From Rugamonas fusca (GTDB lineage: Bacteria > Pseudomonadota > Gammaproteobacteria > Burkholderiales > Burkholderiaceae_D): a stretch of DNA of 64,000 nt. Below the pieces are notes generated by a model. That model did no database searches, had not been told where the DNA came from, and saw nothing but the letters and a program-made list of their open reading frames with translations. This document shows, piece by piece, positions 20,327 to 32,237 of this stretch (positions are counted from its first letter, which is position 1; every line of letters starts with the position of its first letter). Made by a program: the position numbers and the translations under genes. Where the stretch lies: the NCBI RefSeq assembly GCF_014042365.1, contig NZ_JACEZS010000013.1:112746-176745 (forward strand). The letters are read 5' to 3'.

Positions 20327-20327
20327 T

Positions 20328-20828
20328 ATGAGCGAGCAGAATCAAGCACTGGTGGGCGTGATCATGGGCTCGTCCTCGGACTGGGACGTGATGCAGCACG
20401 CCGTGGCCATCCTCAAGCAATTTGGCGTGCCGCATGAAGCGCAAGTGATTTCCGCACACCGCATGCCGGACCAGATGTTCAGCTACGCCGAGACGGCCCG
20501 TGCGCGCGGCCTGCGCGCCATCATCGCCGGCGCCGGTGGCGCCGCCCACCTGCCTGGCATGGTGGCGGCCAAGACCATCGTGCCGGTGCTGGGCGTGCCG
20601 GTGCCGTCCAAGTACTTGCGCGGCGAGGATTCGCTGCTGTCCATCGTGCAGATGCCCAAGGGCGTGCCGGTGTCCACCTTCGCCATCGGCGAGGCGGGCG
20701 CCGCCAACGCGGCCCTGACGGCCGTCGCCATCCTGGCCGCCACCGACGCCGCGCTGGCCGAAAAGCTGGAAGCGTTCCGCGCCCAGCAGACGGCCGCCGC
20801 ACAAGCCATGACCTTGCCGTTAGCCTGA
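20328..20828 (+). CDS. purE: N5-carboxyaminoimidazole ribonucleotide mutase PurE
   Basis: PurE, 166 aa, rearranges N5-CAIR (from PurK) to CAIR. The class I signature is complete: [20 protein letters not shown] (catalytic His) and [13 protein letters not shown]. It lies between purC and purK; its stop overlaps the purK ATG by one base. Confidence 0.98.
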   Translation: MSEQNQALVGVIMGSSSDWDVMQHAVAILKQFGVPHEAQVISAHRMPDQMFSYAETARARGLRAIIAGAGGAAHLPGMVAAKTIVPVLGVPVPSKYLRGEDSLLSIVQMPKGVPVSTFAIGEAGAANAALTAVAILAATDAALAEKLEAFRAQQTAAAQAMTLPLA

Positions 20829-22018
20829 TGAGTAAAGTAGATTCTTCCCCCCTGTTGCCCGCGCCCGGCCACTGGCTGGGCGTGATGGGCGGCGGCCAGC
20901 TGGGCCGCATGTTCGCCCAGGCCGCCAACAGCCTCGGCTACCAGGTCGCCGTGCTGGAACCGGCCGCCGATTGCCCGGCCGGGCAAGTGGCCCAACACCT
21001 GGTGCAAGCCGGCTATACCGACGCCACCGGCCTCGATGCGCTGGCCGCCCGCTGCCAGGCCGTCACCACCGAGTTCGAGAACGTGCCGGCCGACAGCCTG
21101 TCGCGGCTGGCTGAAAAAGTGTTCGTGGCGCCCAACGCGCATGGCGTGTCCGTGGCCCAGGACCGCATCGCGGAAAAGACCTTCTTTGTTGCCAGCGCGC
21201 CCAAATCGGGCGTGCTGCCGGCGCCGCACAAGGTGATCGCGTCGCTGGACGACGTGGCCGCCATCGACGATGCGCTGCTGCCCGGCATCCTGAAAACCGT
21301 GCGCATGGGTTACGACGGCAAGGGCCAGGTGCGTGTAAAAACGCGCGAGGACGTGCGTGCCGCGTTCGAATCCATGGGCCAGGTCACCTGCCTGCTGGAG
21401 AAGATGCTGCCGCTGGCCTATGAAGTGTCGGTGCTGACGGCGCGCGGCGCCGACGGCGCCTCGGTCGTGTACCCGATCGCCGAGAACGTGCACCGCGACG
21501 GCATCCTGTTCACCACCACGGTGCCGGGACCGAACGTGTCGGCCGACTGCGCGCGCAAGGCGCAGGACGCGGCCCGCGCCATGGTGGCCGAGCTGGGCTA
21601 CGTGGGCGTGCTGTGCATCGAATTTTTCGTGCTCGACGATGGCACGCTGGTGGTCAACGAGATGGCGCCGCGGCCCCACAACAGCGGCCACTACACCATC
21701 GACGCCTGCGTCAGCAGCCAGTTTGAACAACAGGTGCGTGCCATGGCCGGCCTGCCGCTCGGCGACGTGCGCCAGCATTCGCCGGCCGTCATGCTCAACA
21801 TCCTGGGCGACCTGTGGTTCGAGGGCGACAGCGCCGAAGCGCGCGAGCCGGCCTGGGACCGCGTGCTGGCGCTGCCCGGCGCCTGCCTGCACCTGTACGG
21901 CAAGGACGACCCGCGCCGTGGCCGCAAGATGGGCCATCTGACGTTCGTCGCCGCCACGCTGGAGCAGGCGCAGCAGCAACTGCTGGCCGCCTGCGCCATC
22001 CTGGGCATCGCACCGTGA
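20828..22018 (+). CDS. purK: N5-carboxyaminoimidazole ribonucleotide synthase PurK
   Basis: PurK, 396 aa, an ATP-grasp enzyme that carboxylates AIR with bicarbonate. The N-terminal [16 protein letters not shown]ossmann motif is present. The ATP-grasp core has [13 protein letters not shown], and the C-terminal part has [14 protein letters not shown]. The product feeds PurE encoded immediately upstream. The end overlaps the next gene in GTGA. Confidence 0.97.
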   Translation: MSKVDSSPLLPAPGHWLGVMGGGQLGRMFAQAANSLGYQVAVLEPAADCPAGQVAQHLVQAGYTDATGLDALAARCQAVTTEFENVPADSLSRLAEKVFVAPNAHGVSVAQDRIAEKTFFVASAPKSGVLPAPHKVIASLDDVAAIDDALLPGILKTVRMGYDGKGQVRVKTREDVRAAFESMGQVTCLLEKMLPLAYEVSVLTARGADGASVVYPIAENVHRDGILFTTTVPGPNVSADCARKAQDAARAMVAELGYVGVLCIEFFVLDDGTLVVNEMAPRPHNSGHYTIDACVSSQFEQQVRAMAGLPLGDVRQHSPAVMLNILGDLWFEGDSAEAREPAWDRVLALPGACLHLYGKDDPRRGRKMGHLTFVAATLEQAQQQLLAACAILGIAP

Positions 22019-23049
22019 GCCCGATGCAAGGCACGGGCGTGGCCGCCGACGCGGCCGCCATCAGCGCGGCTGCCGCCTTGCTGGAGGCGGGGCGGCTGGT
22101 CGCATTCCCAACGGAGACCGTGTACGGCCTGGGCGCCGACGCGGAAAATCCGCAAGCCGTGGCCGCCATCTACGCGGCCAAGGGGCGGCCCCAGGACCAT
22201 CCCGTGATCGTGCACGTGGCGCCCGGCGCCGACCTCGACTACTGGGTCAGCGACGTGCCGGAAGCGGCACGCCAGCTGGCGGCCGCGTTCTGGCCAGGCC
22301 CGCTGACCCTGATCCTCAAGCGCGCCAGTCACATCCCCGACGCCGTCTCCGGCGGCCAGGATACGGTGGGCGTGCGCTGCCCGTCGCACCCGGTGGCCAT
22401 CGCCTTGCTGCGCGCGTTCAAGGGCGGCAAAGGGGGGCTGGCGGCGCCATCGGCCAACAAGTTCGGCAACGTCAGTCCCACCACGGCCCAGCATGTGCGC
22501 GACGAATTCGGCGCCGAACCGCTGCTGGCGGCCGTGCTTGACGGCGGACCCAGCGAAGTCGGCATCGAATCGACCATCGTCGACCTGTCGCGGCTGGCCA
22601 CGCACGGCCCGGTGCTGCTGCGTCCCGGCCACATCAGCGCCCAGCAGATCGCCGACGTGATCGGCCAGATGCCGGGCCTGCCGGACCAGAGCGCGCCACG
22701 CGCCTCGGGTACCTTGGAATCACATTACGCGCCGCACACGCCGGTGGCCATGCTGGCCCCGGATCAGCTGCCGGCCACGCTGGCCAGGCTGGAAGCGCTG
22801 GGCCGCAAGGTGGCGCTGATCGCTTACTCGGCCGCAGCCGGCAACGGCCCCAGCCTGCGCCTGCCCGACGAGCCCGTTGGCTATGCCTATGGCTTGTATG
22901 CCGCGTTGCGCCAGCTCGACCAGAGCGGCGCCGACTTGATCCTGGTCGAAGCGCCGCCACAGGAATTGCGTTGGTTGGGAGTAAATGATCGATTGCGGCG
23001 CGCAGCGTTCGGATCTTCTGGTATTGTTGAGAGGTTCCTGCGCGCTTGA
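22015..23049 (+). CDS. L-threonylcarbamoyladenylate synthase (Sua5 type)
   Basis: Sua5/YciO/YrdC protein of about 344 aa that makes threonylcarbamoyl-AMP, the precursor of t6A at position 37 of ANN-decoding tRNAs. The YrdC domain (about 15-205) has [25 protein letters not shown] and [13 protein letters not shown] linker with HYAPHTPV leads to the C-terminal Sua5 domain, so this is the long form. The start GTG at 22015 overlaps the purK stop by 4 bases; ATG at 22024 is an alternative. It is likely the last gene of the pur operon. Confidence 0.93.
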   Translation: MSPMQGTGVAADAAAISAAAALLEAGRLVAFPTETVYGLGADAENPQAVAAIYAAKGRPQDHPVIVHVAPGADLDYWVSDVPEAARQLAAAFWPGPLTLILKRASHIPDAVSGGQDTVGVRCPSHPVAIALLRAFKGGKGGLAAPSANKFGNVSPTTAQHVRDEFGAEPLLAAVLDGGPSEVGIESTIVDLSRLATHGPVLLRPGHISAQQIADVIGQMPGLPDQSAPRASGTLESHYAPHTPVAMLAPDQLPATLARLEALGRKVALIAYSAAAGNGPSLRLPDEPVGYAYGLYAALRQLDQSGADLILVEAPPQELRWLGVNDRLRRAAFGSSGIVERFLRA

Positions 23050-23120
23050 TGACAAGCCCGTTGACCTTGTAGTTTTAACATGAGCGGCCACGGCGCGCCT
23101 GACCAACACAGGAGGCCGCC

Positions 23121-24704
23121 ATGTGCACTCGTACGCCCACCCCTCTTCTCGTGCCCGCTTGCGTGATGCGTGCCGCTGTGGCGACGCTGGCGCTGGCCTT
23201 GACGCTGGCGGCTGGCCTGGCCGGCGCGGCTGACAACGGCGCTGGCGCGGCCGCGGAGGCCGCCGCACGGCCCGCATCCTCCGCATCGGCCATGGCATTG
23301 CCCGCGCCCCCGCCGGGCACGCTGCTCGACGGTCCTGCGCTGGTCCCCATCCCGCTCGGCGGCGGCGCCAGCGTCGACAGCCTGGAGCCGGCCACGCTGG
23401 GCGCCGTCCTCAGGCGCGCCCAGGGCGGTGCGCTGATGGCCGTCGCCGGCGAACCATTGTGCAGCATCACCGTGTACAAGATGCGTTACGCGACCGGCGG
23501 CGGGCGTGGCGAGGCGACCGATGCCGGCGGCGTGCTCATGCTGCCCGGCGGCGAGGACCAGCGCTGCATGGGGCCGCGTCCCGTGCTGCTGTACGCCCAC
23601 GGCACCGTGCTCGACCGCAATTTCAGCATGGCCCGGCTGAACGGCGAGGCGCGCGTGGTGGCCGCCATGTTCGTGGCCCAGGGCTATATCGTGGTGGCGC
23701 CCGACTATGCCGGTTATGGCGTGTCGTCCCTGCCTTACCATCCCTATCTGAACGCGGACCAGCAATCGGGCGACATGATCAACGCGCTGCGCGCGGCGCG
23801 CGCCGCCTTGCCCCGGCTGGGCGCGCGCACGTCGCAAAAACTGTTCGTGACCGGCTATTCGCAAGGCGGCTTCGTGGCGCTGGCCACCCAGCGCGCCATG
23901 CAGGAACGCTACGGCGATGAATTCCAGGTCACGGCCACGGCCGGCTTGTCCGGCCCCTACGCCCTGCTCCAGATGGCGGATGACATTTTCAGCGGCCGTC
24001 CCAACGTGGGTATCACGGCCTATTTGCCGCTGCTGACGACGGCCGGGCAAAAGTCGGGCGCCACGCTGTACACCTCGCCGGCCGAACTGTACGAGGAACC
24101 GTACGCGGACGGCATTGAATCCGTGCTGCCGGCCACCCAGCGCATGGACGACCTGATCAAGCAAGGCAAGCTGCCGGCCGGCGCCCTGTTTGCCGGCGAC
24201 ACGCCGCCGCAAGGGGAGGGGGCGGCCACCCATTTCGCCGACAGCAACCTGGTGCGGACCAGCTACCGCAAGGCTTATCTGCAGGACGTGGCGGCCCATC
24301 CCTGCGGCACGGACCCGGCCCAGCCGCTGGCCTGCCACAGCGCCAACCGCCTGCGCCAGTGGCTGCAAAAGAACGACTTGCGCAGCTACCAGCCGCGCAG
24401 CCCGCTGCTGCTGTGCGGCGGCCAGCGCGACCCCGTGGTGCCGTTCGCCAACGCCAGCGCCGCGCACGATTATTTCGCTGCCCACGGCGTGGCGCCCCAG
24501 TTGCTGGACCTGGAAATGGCCGTCCCCGATGCCTACCAGGCTATCCGTGCCGGCTTCGCCCAGGCCGTCGAGCACACCCGGGCCGACGCGGCGGCGCACG
24601 ACCACGACCCGCACAAGGCGGTGCTGGATAATTACCATGGCCGGCTCGTGGCCCAATACTGCCTGATGGCGGCGCGGGAATTTTTTAAGATGTCAGGTCG
24701 CTAA
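23121..24704 (+). CDS. Secreted lipase-family alpha/beta hydrolase (paralogue 1)
   Basis: Predicted secreted serine hydrolase of 527 aa, similar to secretory lipases. A signal peptide with a hydrophobic core ALALTLAAGLAGAA is followed by an Ala-rich linker. The catalytic domain has LLYAHGT, IVVAPDYAGYG, the nucleophile elbow GYSQGG and the acid-loop region LLCGGQRDPVVPF. A late conserved His lies in NYHGRLVAQYC. GGAGG precedes the ATG. The next gene is a close paralogue in tandem. Substrate is unknown; fatty esters are likely by family. Confidence 0.82.
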   Translation: MCTRTPTPLLVPACVMRAAVATLALALTLAAGLAGAADNGAGAAAEAAARPASSASAMALPAPPPGTLLDGPALVPIPLGGGASVDSLEPATLGAVLRRAQGGALMAVAGEPLCSITVYKMRYATGGGRGEATDAGGVLMLPGGEDQRCMGPRPVLLYAHGTVLDRNFSMARLNGEARVVAAMFVAQGYIVVAPDYAGYGVSSLPYHPYLNADQQSGDMINALRAARAALPRLGARTSQKLFVTGYSQGGFVALATQRAMQERYGDEFQVTATAGLSGPYALLQMADDIFSGRPNVGITAYLPLLTTAGQKSGATLYTSPAELYEEPYADGIESVLPATQRMDDLIKQGKLPAGALFAGDTPPQGEGAATHFADSNLVRTSYRKAYLQDVAAHPCGTDPAQPLACHSANRLRQWLQKNDLRSYQPRSPLLLCGGQRDPVVPFANASAAHDYFAAHGVAPQLLDLEMAVPDAYQAIRAGFAQAVEHTRADAAAHDHDPHKAVLDNYHGRLVAQYCLMAAREFFKMSGR

Positions 24705-24785
24705 CCTTTCCTATCTGCTATGCTGGGAGGGTTGCCGGCCGACTTCAGCTACGCCCGGCCGTCCCGACAATTGCAAGGAAACGCC

Positions 24786-26330
24786 ATGCGCCACCCCGTC
24801 TCCCGTAGCACGCTGACCTATGCCTGCGCGTCCGCGCTGTCGCTGGCCCTGCTGACCGCCTGCGGCGGCGGGGGCGGCAGCAGCGGCCAAACCTCCGATG
24901 GTGGCGTGATCGTCGCGCCGCCCCCGCCGACCACCCTGCGCGGCACCCTGATCGGCAGCGCGGCGCCGGTGCCCGTCACCGTCAACGGCGCCAGCGTCAC
25001 CACGCTGCAGCCGGCCGCCTTCACCCAGTTGCTGGAAGCGGCCCAGAAGGGCAGCAGCACCATCACCGGCACGCCCACCTGCGCCGTCACCACCTTCACG
25101 CTGAAATACCACACGGTGGGTGGCGCCGGCGAGGACACGGACGCGGCCACTGCCATCATGGTGCCGTCCGGCACCGACAGCGCCTGCACGGGCAACCGGC
25201 CCGTGCTGCTGTACGCGCACGGCACGTCCGTGCTCAAGCGCAACGACATGAGCGATTTGTCGGCCATGGAACCGCGCCTGGTGGCGGCCATGTACGCGGC
25301 CCAGGGCTACATCGTGGTGGCGCCCGATTACGCCGGTTACGCCGGCTCGTCGCTGTCCTACCACTCCTACCTGGACGCCAGCCAGCAATCGAGCGACATG
25401 GTCGATGGCCTGCGCGCCGCCCGCAAGGTGTTCACGGCGATCGGCGCCCATCCATCGAGCCAGTTGCTGCTGACGGGCTACTCGCAGGGCGGCTATGTGG
25501 CGCTGGCCACCCAGCGCGCCATGCAGACCGGCTATCCCGGCGAATTCACGGTGACGGCCGTGGCGCCCATGTCGGGCCCGTACGCGCTGGCCCAGTTTGG
25601 CGACGCCATCTTCGGCGGCAAACCCACGCTCGGTGCGGCCGCCTTCCTGCCCATGCTGATCAACGCAGGCCAGCACGCCAATGCCGGCCTGTACACGAGC
25701 ACCAGCGACATCTACGAAGCGCCGTACGCGGCCGGCATCGCCGACCTGTTGCCCGGCGCGTCCAGCCTGGGCGACCTGGTGGCGGCCGGCACGCTGCCCA
25801 ACGACGTGCTGTTCGCCAGGGACTCCCTGCCGCAGGGCGATGGCTACGCCAGCTTCTTCGGCGCCGGCAACCTGGTCAAGACCAGCTACCGCGACGGCTA
25901 CCTGGCCGACATGAACAGCCACCCGTGCGGCGTCAACAGCGCCGACCCGCTCAACTGCATGCCCACGCACACGCTGCGCAAGTGGCTGGTGAAAAATGAT
26001 TTACGCGGTTATGTACCGGCCGTGCCCGTATTGCTGTGCGGCGGCGCGCAAGACCCCGTGGTACCGTTCCAGAATGCGACCGCCACGGCCGACTATTTCA
26101 AGGCCCACGGCATGAGCTCGCCTGGCTTGACTTTGCTGGACCTGGAAAGCGGCATCATCGTCGATCAGTACGGTAGCACCCGGCTGGCGTTCGAGACGGC
26201 CAAAGCCTTGTTGCGCGCGGCCTCAGGCGGCGGTGCAGCCGGCGACCAGGCCGTGCGCGACAGCTACCACGCCGGCCTGGTGGCGCCATTCTGCATGCGC
26301 GCCACGCGCGACTTCTTCCAGAACAAATAA
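24786..26330 (+). CDS. Lipoprotein lipase-family alpha/beta hydrolase (paralogue 2)
   Basis: Serine hydrolase of 514 aa, a tandem paralogue of the preceding gene, sharing LLYAHGT, IVVAPDYAGY, GYSQGG with VALATQRAMQ after it, and LLCGGAQDPVVPF. Here the N-terminus is a lipobox, SLALLTAC, followed by a Gly/Ser-rich linker, so the protein should be lipid-anchored. The start at 24786 follows AAGGA; the longer frame from 24720 has no site. It ends 13 bases before the convergent flavin reductase gene. Confidence 0.83.
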   Translation: MRHPVSRSTLTYACASALSLALLTACGGGGGSSGQTSDGGVIVAPPPPTTLRGTLIGSAAPVPVTVNGASVTTLQPAAFTQLLEAAQKGSSTITGTPTCAVTTFTLKYHTVGGAGEDTDAATAIMVPSGTDSACTGNRPVLLYAHGTSVLKRNDMSDLSAMEPRLVAAMYAAQGYIVVAPDYAGYAGSSLSYHSYLDASQQSSDMVDGLRAARKVFTAIGAHPSSQLLLTGYSQGGYVALATQRAMQTGYPGEFTVTAVAPMSGPYALAQFGDAIFGGKPTLGAAAFLPMLINAGQHANAGLYTSTSDIYEAPYAAGIADLLPGASSLGDLVAAGTLPNDVLFARDSLPQGDGYASFFGAGNLVKTSYRDGYLADMNSHPCGVNSADPLNCMPTHTLRKWLVKNDLRGYVPAVPVLLCGGAQDPVVPFQNATATADYFKAHGMSSPGLTLLDLESGIIVDQYGSTRLAFETAKALLRAASGGGAAGDQAVRDSYHAGLVAPFCMRATRDFFQNK

Positions 26331-26343
26331 ACGGCGGGGATCT

Positions 26344-26847
26344 TCAGGCCAGGCTGTGGAACTGGCCGCCGTGGAAGATCAGGGGCGGGCGGGGGATGAA
26401 TTCGCAATGCTCGACCTCGCCCACGAAGATCACGTGGTCGCCTTCCGGATAACGGCTGCGGTTGTGGCACTCAAACCACGCGCACGCGCCCGTGAGGATG
26501 GGCTGGCCCGTGCGCGACAGCTCGTAGGGCACCGTGTCCCACGGATAGTCGCCGCGGGTGGAAAACACCTTGGCCAGGTGGGCCTGGTCGGCCGCCAGCA
26601 CGTTGATCACGTAGTGTGAATTGCCGCTGAAGATGGGCATGCTGTTGGCGCTCGTGCCCAGGCTCCACAGCACCAGCGGCGGCGTCAGCGAGACGGAATT
26701 GAAGGAGCTGGCCGTCAGGCCACGGAAACTGCCATCTGCCAGCCGGGTGGTGATGACGGTGACGCCGGTGGCGAACTGGCCCAGCGCCTGGCGGAAGTGA
26801 CCGGTGTCGAAGGTGGGCGCCGGGGCGCGCGGGGAGCGTGTGTTCAT
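26344..26847 (-). CDS. Flavin reductase family protein
   Basis: Flavin-reductase-like protein of 167 aa that binds FMN or FAD and usually supplies reduced flavin to a partner monooxygenase. The hallmark FRQALGQFATGVTVITT near residues 18-34 and GLTASSFNSVSLTPPLV near residue 45 are clear. VINVLAADQ and a C-terminal HGGQFHSL complete the fold. A start eight codons further upstream (26871) is possible but has no clear ribosome site. No monooxygenase gene is adjacent. Confidence 0.88.
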   Translation of the reverse strand: MNTRSPRAPAPTFDTGHFRQALGQFATGVTVITTRLADGSFRGLTASSFNSVSLTPPLVLWSLGTSANSMPIFSGNSHYVINVLAADQAHLAKVFSTRGDYPWDTVPYELSRTGQPILTGACAWFECHNRSRYPEGDHVIFVGEVEHCEFIPRPPLIFHGGQFHSLA

Positions 26848-26986
26848 GGGATGCCTGTATCTTTCCGTCATTATGCCAAAGAATCACAGGGGGCATGGCA
26901 ATCGCCCCGATTTCTGTAATAGGTGCGCGCCCCCGCCGTTTGCGTTACAGTTAGTCTCATCGAACAGCCGATGAGCAGGGGATGTC

Positions 26987-27538
26987 ATGACGAGCAACAC
27001 GGGGGCGGCGGCCGCGACGGAAACGGCGGTGCTGGGGGGAGGATGTTTCTGGTGCCTGGAAGCGGTGTTCCAGGAGGTCGACGGCGTGCTGCACGTGGAG
27101 TCCGGCTACACGGGCGGCGCCCAGCCCGATCCCACCTATGAACAGGTGTGCAGCGGCACCACCGGCCATGCGGAAGTGGTGAAGCTGGAATTCGACCCGG
27201 CCGTGATCGGCTACCGCGAACTGCTGGAAATCTTCTTCACCATCCACGACCCCACCACGCTGAACCGCCAGGGCAACGACGTGGGCACCCAATACCGCTC
27301 CGTGATCTACCATCAGTCACCGGAGCAGGAAGCCACGGCGCGCCAGGTGATCGCGGCCATGGCCCACGTGTGGGACGCGCCCATCGTGACGGAACTGTCG
27401 CCGGCCCAGCCCTACTACAAGGCCGAGGACTATCACCAGGATTATTTCCGCCAGCACCCGCTGCAAGGCTATTGCGCCTTCGTGGTGGCGCCCAAGGTGG
27501 CCAAGTTCCGCAAGACTTACGGCGAGCGCCGCAAGTAA
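26987..27538 (+). CDS. msrA: Peptide methionine sulfoxide reductase MsrA
   Basis: MsrA, 183 aa, reduces the S-form of methionine sulfoxide in proteins. The catalytic GCFWC motif lies near residues 18-23, followed by GVLHVESGYTGG, then DPTTLNRQGNDVGTQYRS and a C-terminal DYHQDYF region. No MsrB domain is fused. It lies 28 bases before the HD-GYP regulator gene, so the two may be co-transcribed. Confidence 0.96.
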   Translation: MTSNTGAAAATETAVLGGGCFWCLEAVFQEVDGVLHVESGYTGGAQPDPTYEQVCSGTTGHAEVVKLEFDPAVIGYRELLEIFFTIHDPTTLNRQGNDVGTQYRSVIYHQSPEQEATARQVIAAMAHVWDAPIVTELSPAQPYYKAEDYHQDYFRQHPLQGYCAFVVAPKVAKFRKTYGERRK

Positions 27539-27566
27539 GCCCGGCATCGAGCATCGCGGAGCGCGC

Positions 27567-28610
27567 ATGAAGGTAGTCATCGTCGACGACACCCACATCA
27601 ACCTGGTGCTCATGTCGCGCCTGATCGACAAGCTCGACGGCGTGGACACCGTCACCTTCCAGTCCGCGCGCGAGGCGCTGGCCTGGTGCAACAGCCATCC
27701 CTACGACTTGCTGATCGTCGACTACATGATGCCGGACCTGAACGGCCTGGAACTGATCGCCGGCCTGACCGCGCCCATCGACGAGCGCCCGCCCGTGCTG
27801 ATGGTGACGGCCAGCGTGGACGTGGAAGTGCGGCACCGGGCGCTCGAAAACGGCGCCAGCGACTTCCTCATCAAGCCCATCGACAAGGTCGAGTTCCTGG
27901 CCCGCACCCGCAACATGCTGGCCCTGCGGCGCGCCAGCGTGAGCCTGCGGCACCGCGCCAGCTGGCTGGCCGAGGAGGTCAGCAAGGCCACGGCCGAACT
28001 GCGCGCGCGCGAGCAGGAAACCATCATGCTGCTGTGCCGCGCGTCCGAATACCGCGACCCGGAAACGGGCGCCCACATCCAGCGCATGGCCCATTACTCG
28101 TGCCTGATCGCGGCCGAGCTGGGGCTGCCGCTGGAGCAGCAGCAGGACATCCTGAACGCGGCCCCCATGCACGACATCGGCAAGGTGGGCACGCCCGACC
28201 ACATCCTGCTCAAGCCGGGCCGGCTCGACCCGGAGGAAATGGCCATCATGCGCCAGCACGCGGCCATCGGCTACCAGATCCTCAAGGATTGCCAGGCCCC
28301 CATGCTGCGCCTGGCGGCGCAGATCGCGCTCAGCCACCATGAGCGCTACGACGGCGCCGGCTACCCGCACGGCCTGGCCGGCGACGCCATTCCGCTGGTG
28401 GGCCGCATCGTCGCCGTGGCTGACGTGTTCGACGCGCTCACCAGCGTGCGCCCCTACAAGCAGGCCTGGACCATGGAGGCGGCGCGCCAGCACCTGATCG
28501 ACAACTGCGGTGGCCACTTCGACCCGCTATGCGTGCAGGCGCTGCTGCGGCGCTGGGACGAGGTGCAGGCCATTCGTGCCCGCTACCAGGATGAGGGGAC
28601 GCCGGCCTGA
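27567..28610 (+). CDS. Response regulator with HD-GYP phosphodiesterase domain (RpfG-like)
   Basis: RpfG-type regulator of 347 aa. The receiver domain (about 1-120) has Asp52 in LLIVDYMMPD and Lys103 in LIKP. A short coiled linker leads to the HD-GYP domain, with the metal-binding HD in MHDIGKVG (202-203) and HHERYDGAGYP (257-267). It is predicted to hydrolyse c-di-GMP when phosphorylated. The hybrid kinase encoded 13 bases downstream is the likely phosphodonor, in the manner of RpfC-RpfG. Confidence 0.9.
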   Translation: MKVVIVDDTHINLVLMSRLIDKLDGVDTVTFQSAREALAWCNSHPYDLLIVDYMMPDLNGLELIAGLTAPIDERPPVLMVTASVDVEVRHRALENGASDFLIKPIDKVEFLARTRNMLALRRASVSLRHRASWLAEEVSKATAELRAREQETIMLLCRASEYRDPETGAHIQRMAHYSCLIAAELGLPLEQQQDILNAAPMHDIGKVGTPDHILLKPGRLDPEEMAIMRQHAAIGYQILKDCQAPMLRLAAQIALSHHERYDGAGYPHGLAGDAIPLVGRIVAVADVFDALTSVRPYKQAWTMEAARQHLIDNCGGHFDPLCVQALLRRWDEVQAIRARYQDEGTPA

Positions 28611-28623
28611 GCCGGCGCCATCG

Positions 28624-30903
<2,280 letters not shown>

Positions 30904-32237
30904 GCGGCGCCGGCTGGCGCGTACATGTAGCGGCGCGACCAGGGCAGGGTGGCGGCCGGACGGCCGGCCTTGCCGCACACGATCTGGTACAGGCTGATCA
31001 AATCCTGCTCGAACGCGTAGCTGCAGCCGGCCAGGTAGACATGCCAGATGCGAAAGCGCTTGTCGCCACCGAGGGCCCGCACCCGCTCGGCCGCCGCTTC
31101 GAAATTCTCGGTCCACAGCGCGCAGGTGCGCGCGTAGTGGCGGCGCAGGTTTTCCACGTCATATGCTTCGAGCTGGCCCTGCTGCATGGCTTTCAGCACC
31201 TGGCCCAGGTGGGCCAGTTCGCCGTGCGGGAACACGTATTTCTGGATGAATTCGCCGCCGCCATACGGCGTCTCGCCGTTGTCGGGATCGGTGCTGGTGA
31301 TGCCGTGGTTCATGGCCAGGCCGTCATCGGCCAGCAGCGCGCGGATGGTGGCGAAATAGGCGGGCAGGTGGCGCAAGCCCACGTGCTCGAACATGCCCAC
31401 GCTGGTGATGCGGTCGAACTGGCCACGCACGTCGCGGTAATCCTGCAGCCGGATCTCGACCAGGTGATCGAGCCCGGCCGCGCGCACCCGCTCGCGCGCC
31501 AGCGCGCACTGGTTCTCCGACAGCGTGACGCCCACGCAGCGCGCGCCGTAGCGCTGGGCTGCCCGGATCACCAGCGCGCCCCAGCCGCAGCCGATGTCGA
31601 GCAGGCGCTGGCCGGGCTGCAAGGCGATCTTGGCCAGGATGTGGTCGATCTTCTTGAGCTGGGCCGTGGCCAGGTCTTCCTGGCCCGTTTCGAAATAGGC
31701 GCAGGAATAGACCATGTTCGGATCCAGGAACTGCTGGTAGAAGTCGTTGGAGACGTCGTAGTGGTAGCGGATGGCCTGCGCGTCGCGCTCGCGGTCGTGG
31801 CTGATGCTGCGCACGATGCGGGCAAACCTGCCTTCGGCCTTGAGCGTGGTGCGGGCCAGCGCGTTGACGACGGCGATCATGTCGCGCGCCTTGCCCTTGA
31901 CCTCGATCGCCCCTTCCACATAGGCCGTGCCCAGGTTCGATAGCGAAGGCGTGAGCAGGTAGCGCACGGCCGAGGCGCGCGGCACGCGTATCGTCACGCG
32001 CGGCGTGTCAGGGGAAAAGTCGATGCGCTGCCCGTTCCACAATTCGATGCGCAAGGGCAGGGCGATTTGCTGGCGGATGCCCGTGGTCCAGCTGCTGAGT
32101 CGGTTTTGTAGGAACAAGATAGCCTCCGGGTGAGGGACGGCATCGCCGCCCCAGGTTCAGAAACACAAAAGTCGTTACAACCATGCCAGCCAGCCGTTAC
32201 CACGGCAGCGCCCGCGCGTTCTCCCGCCGGGGCGGGA

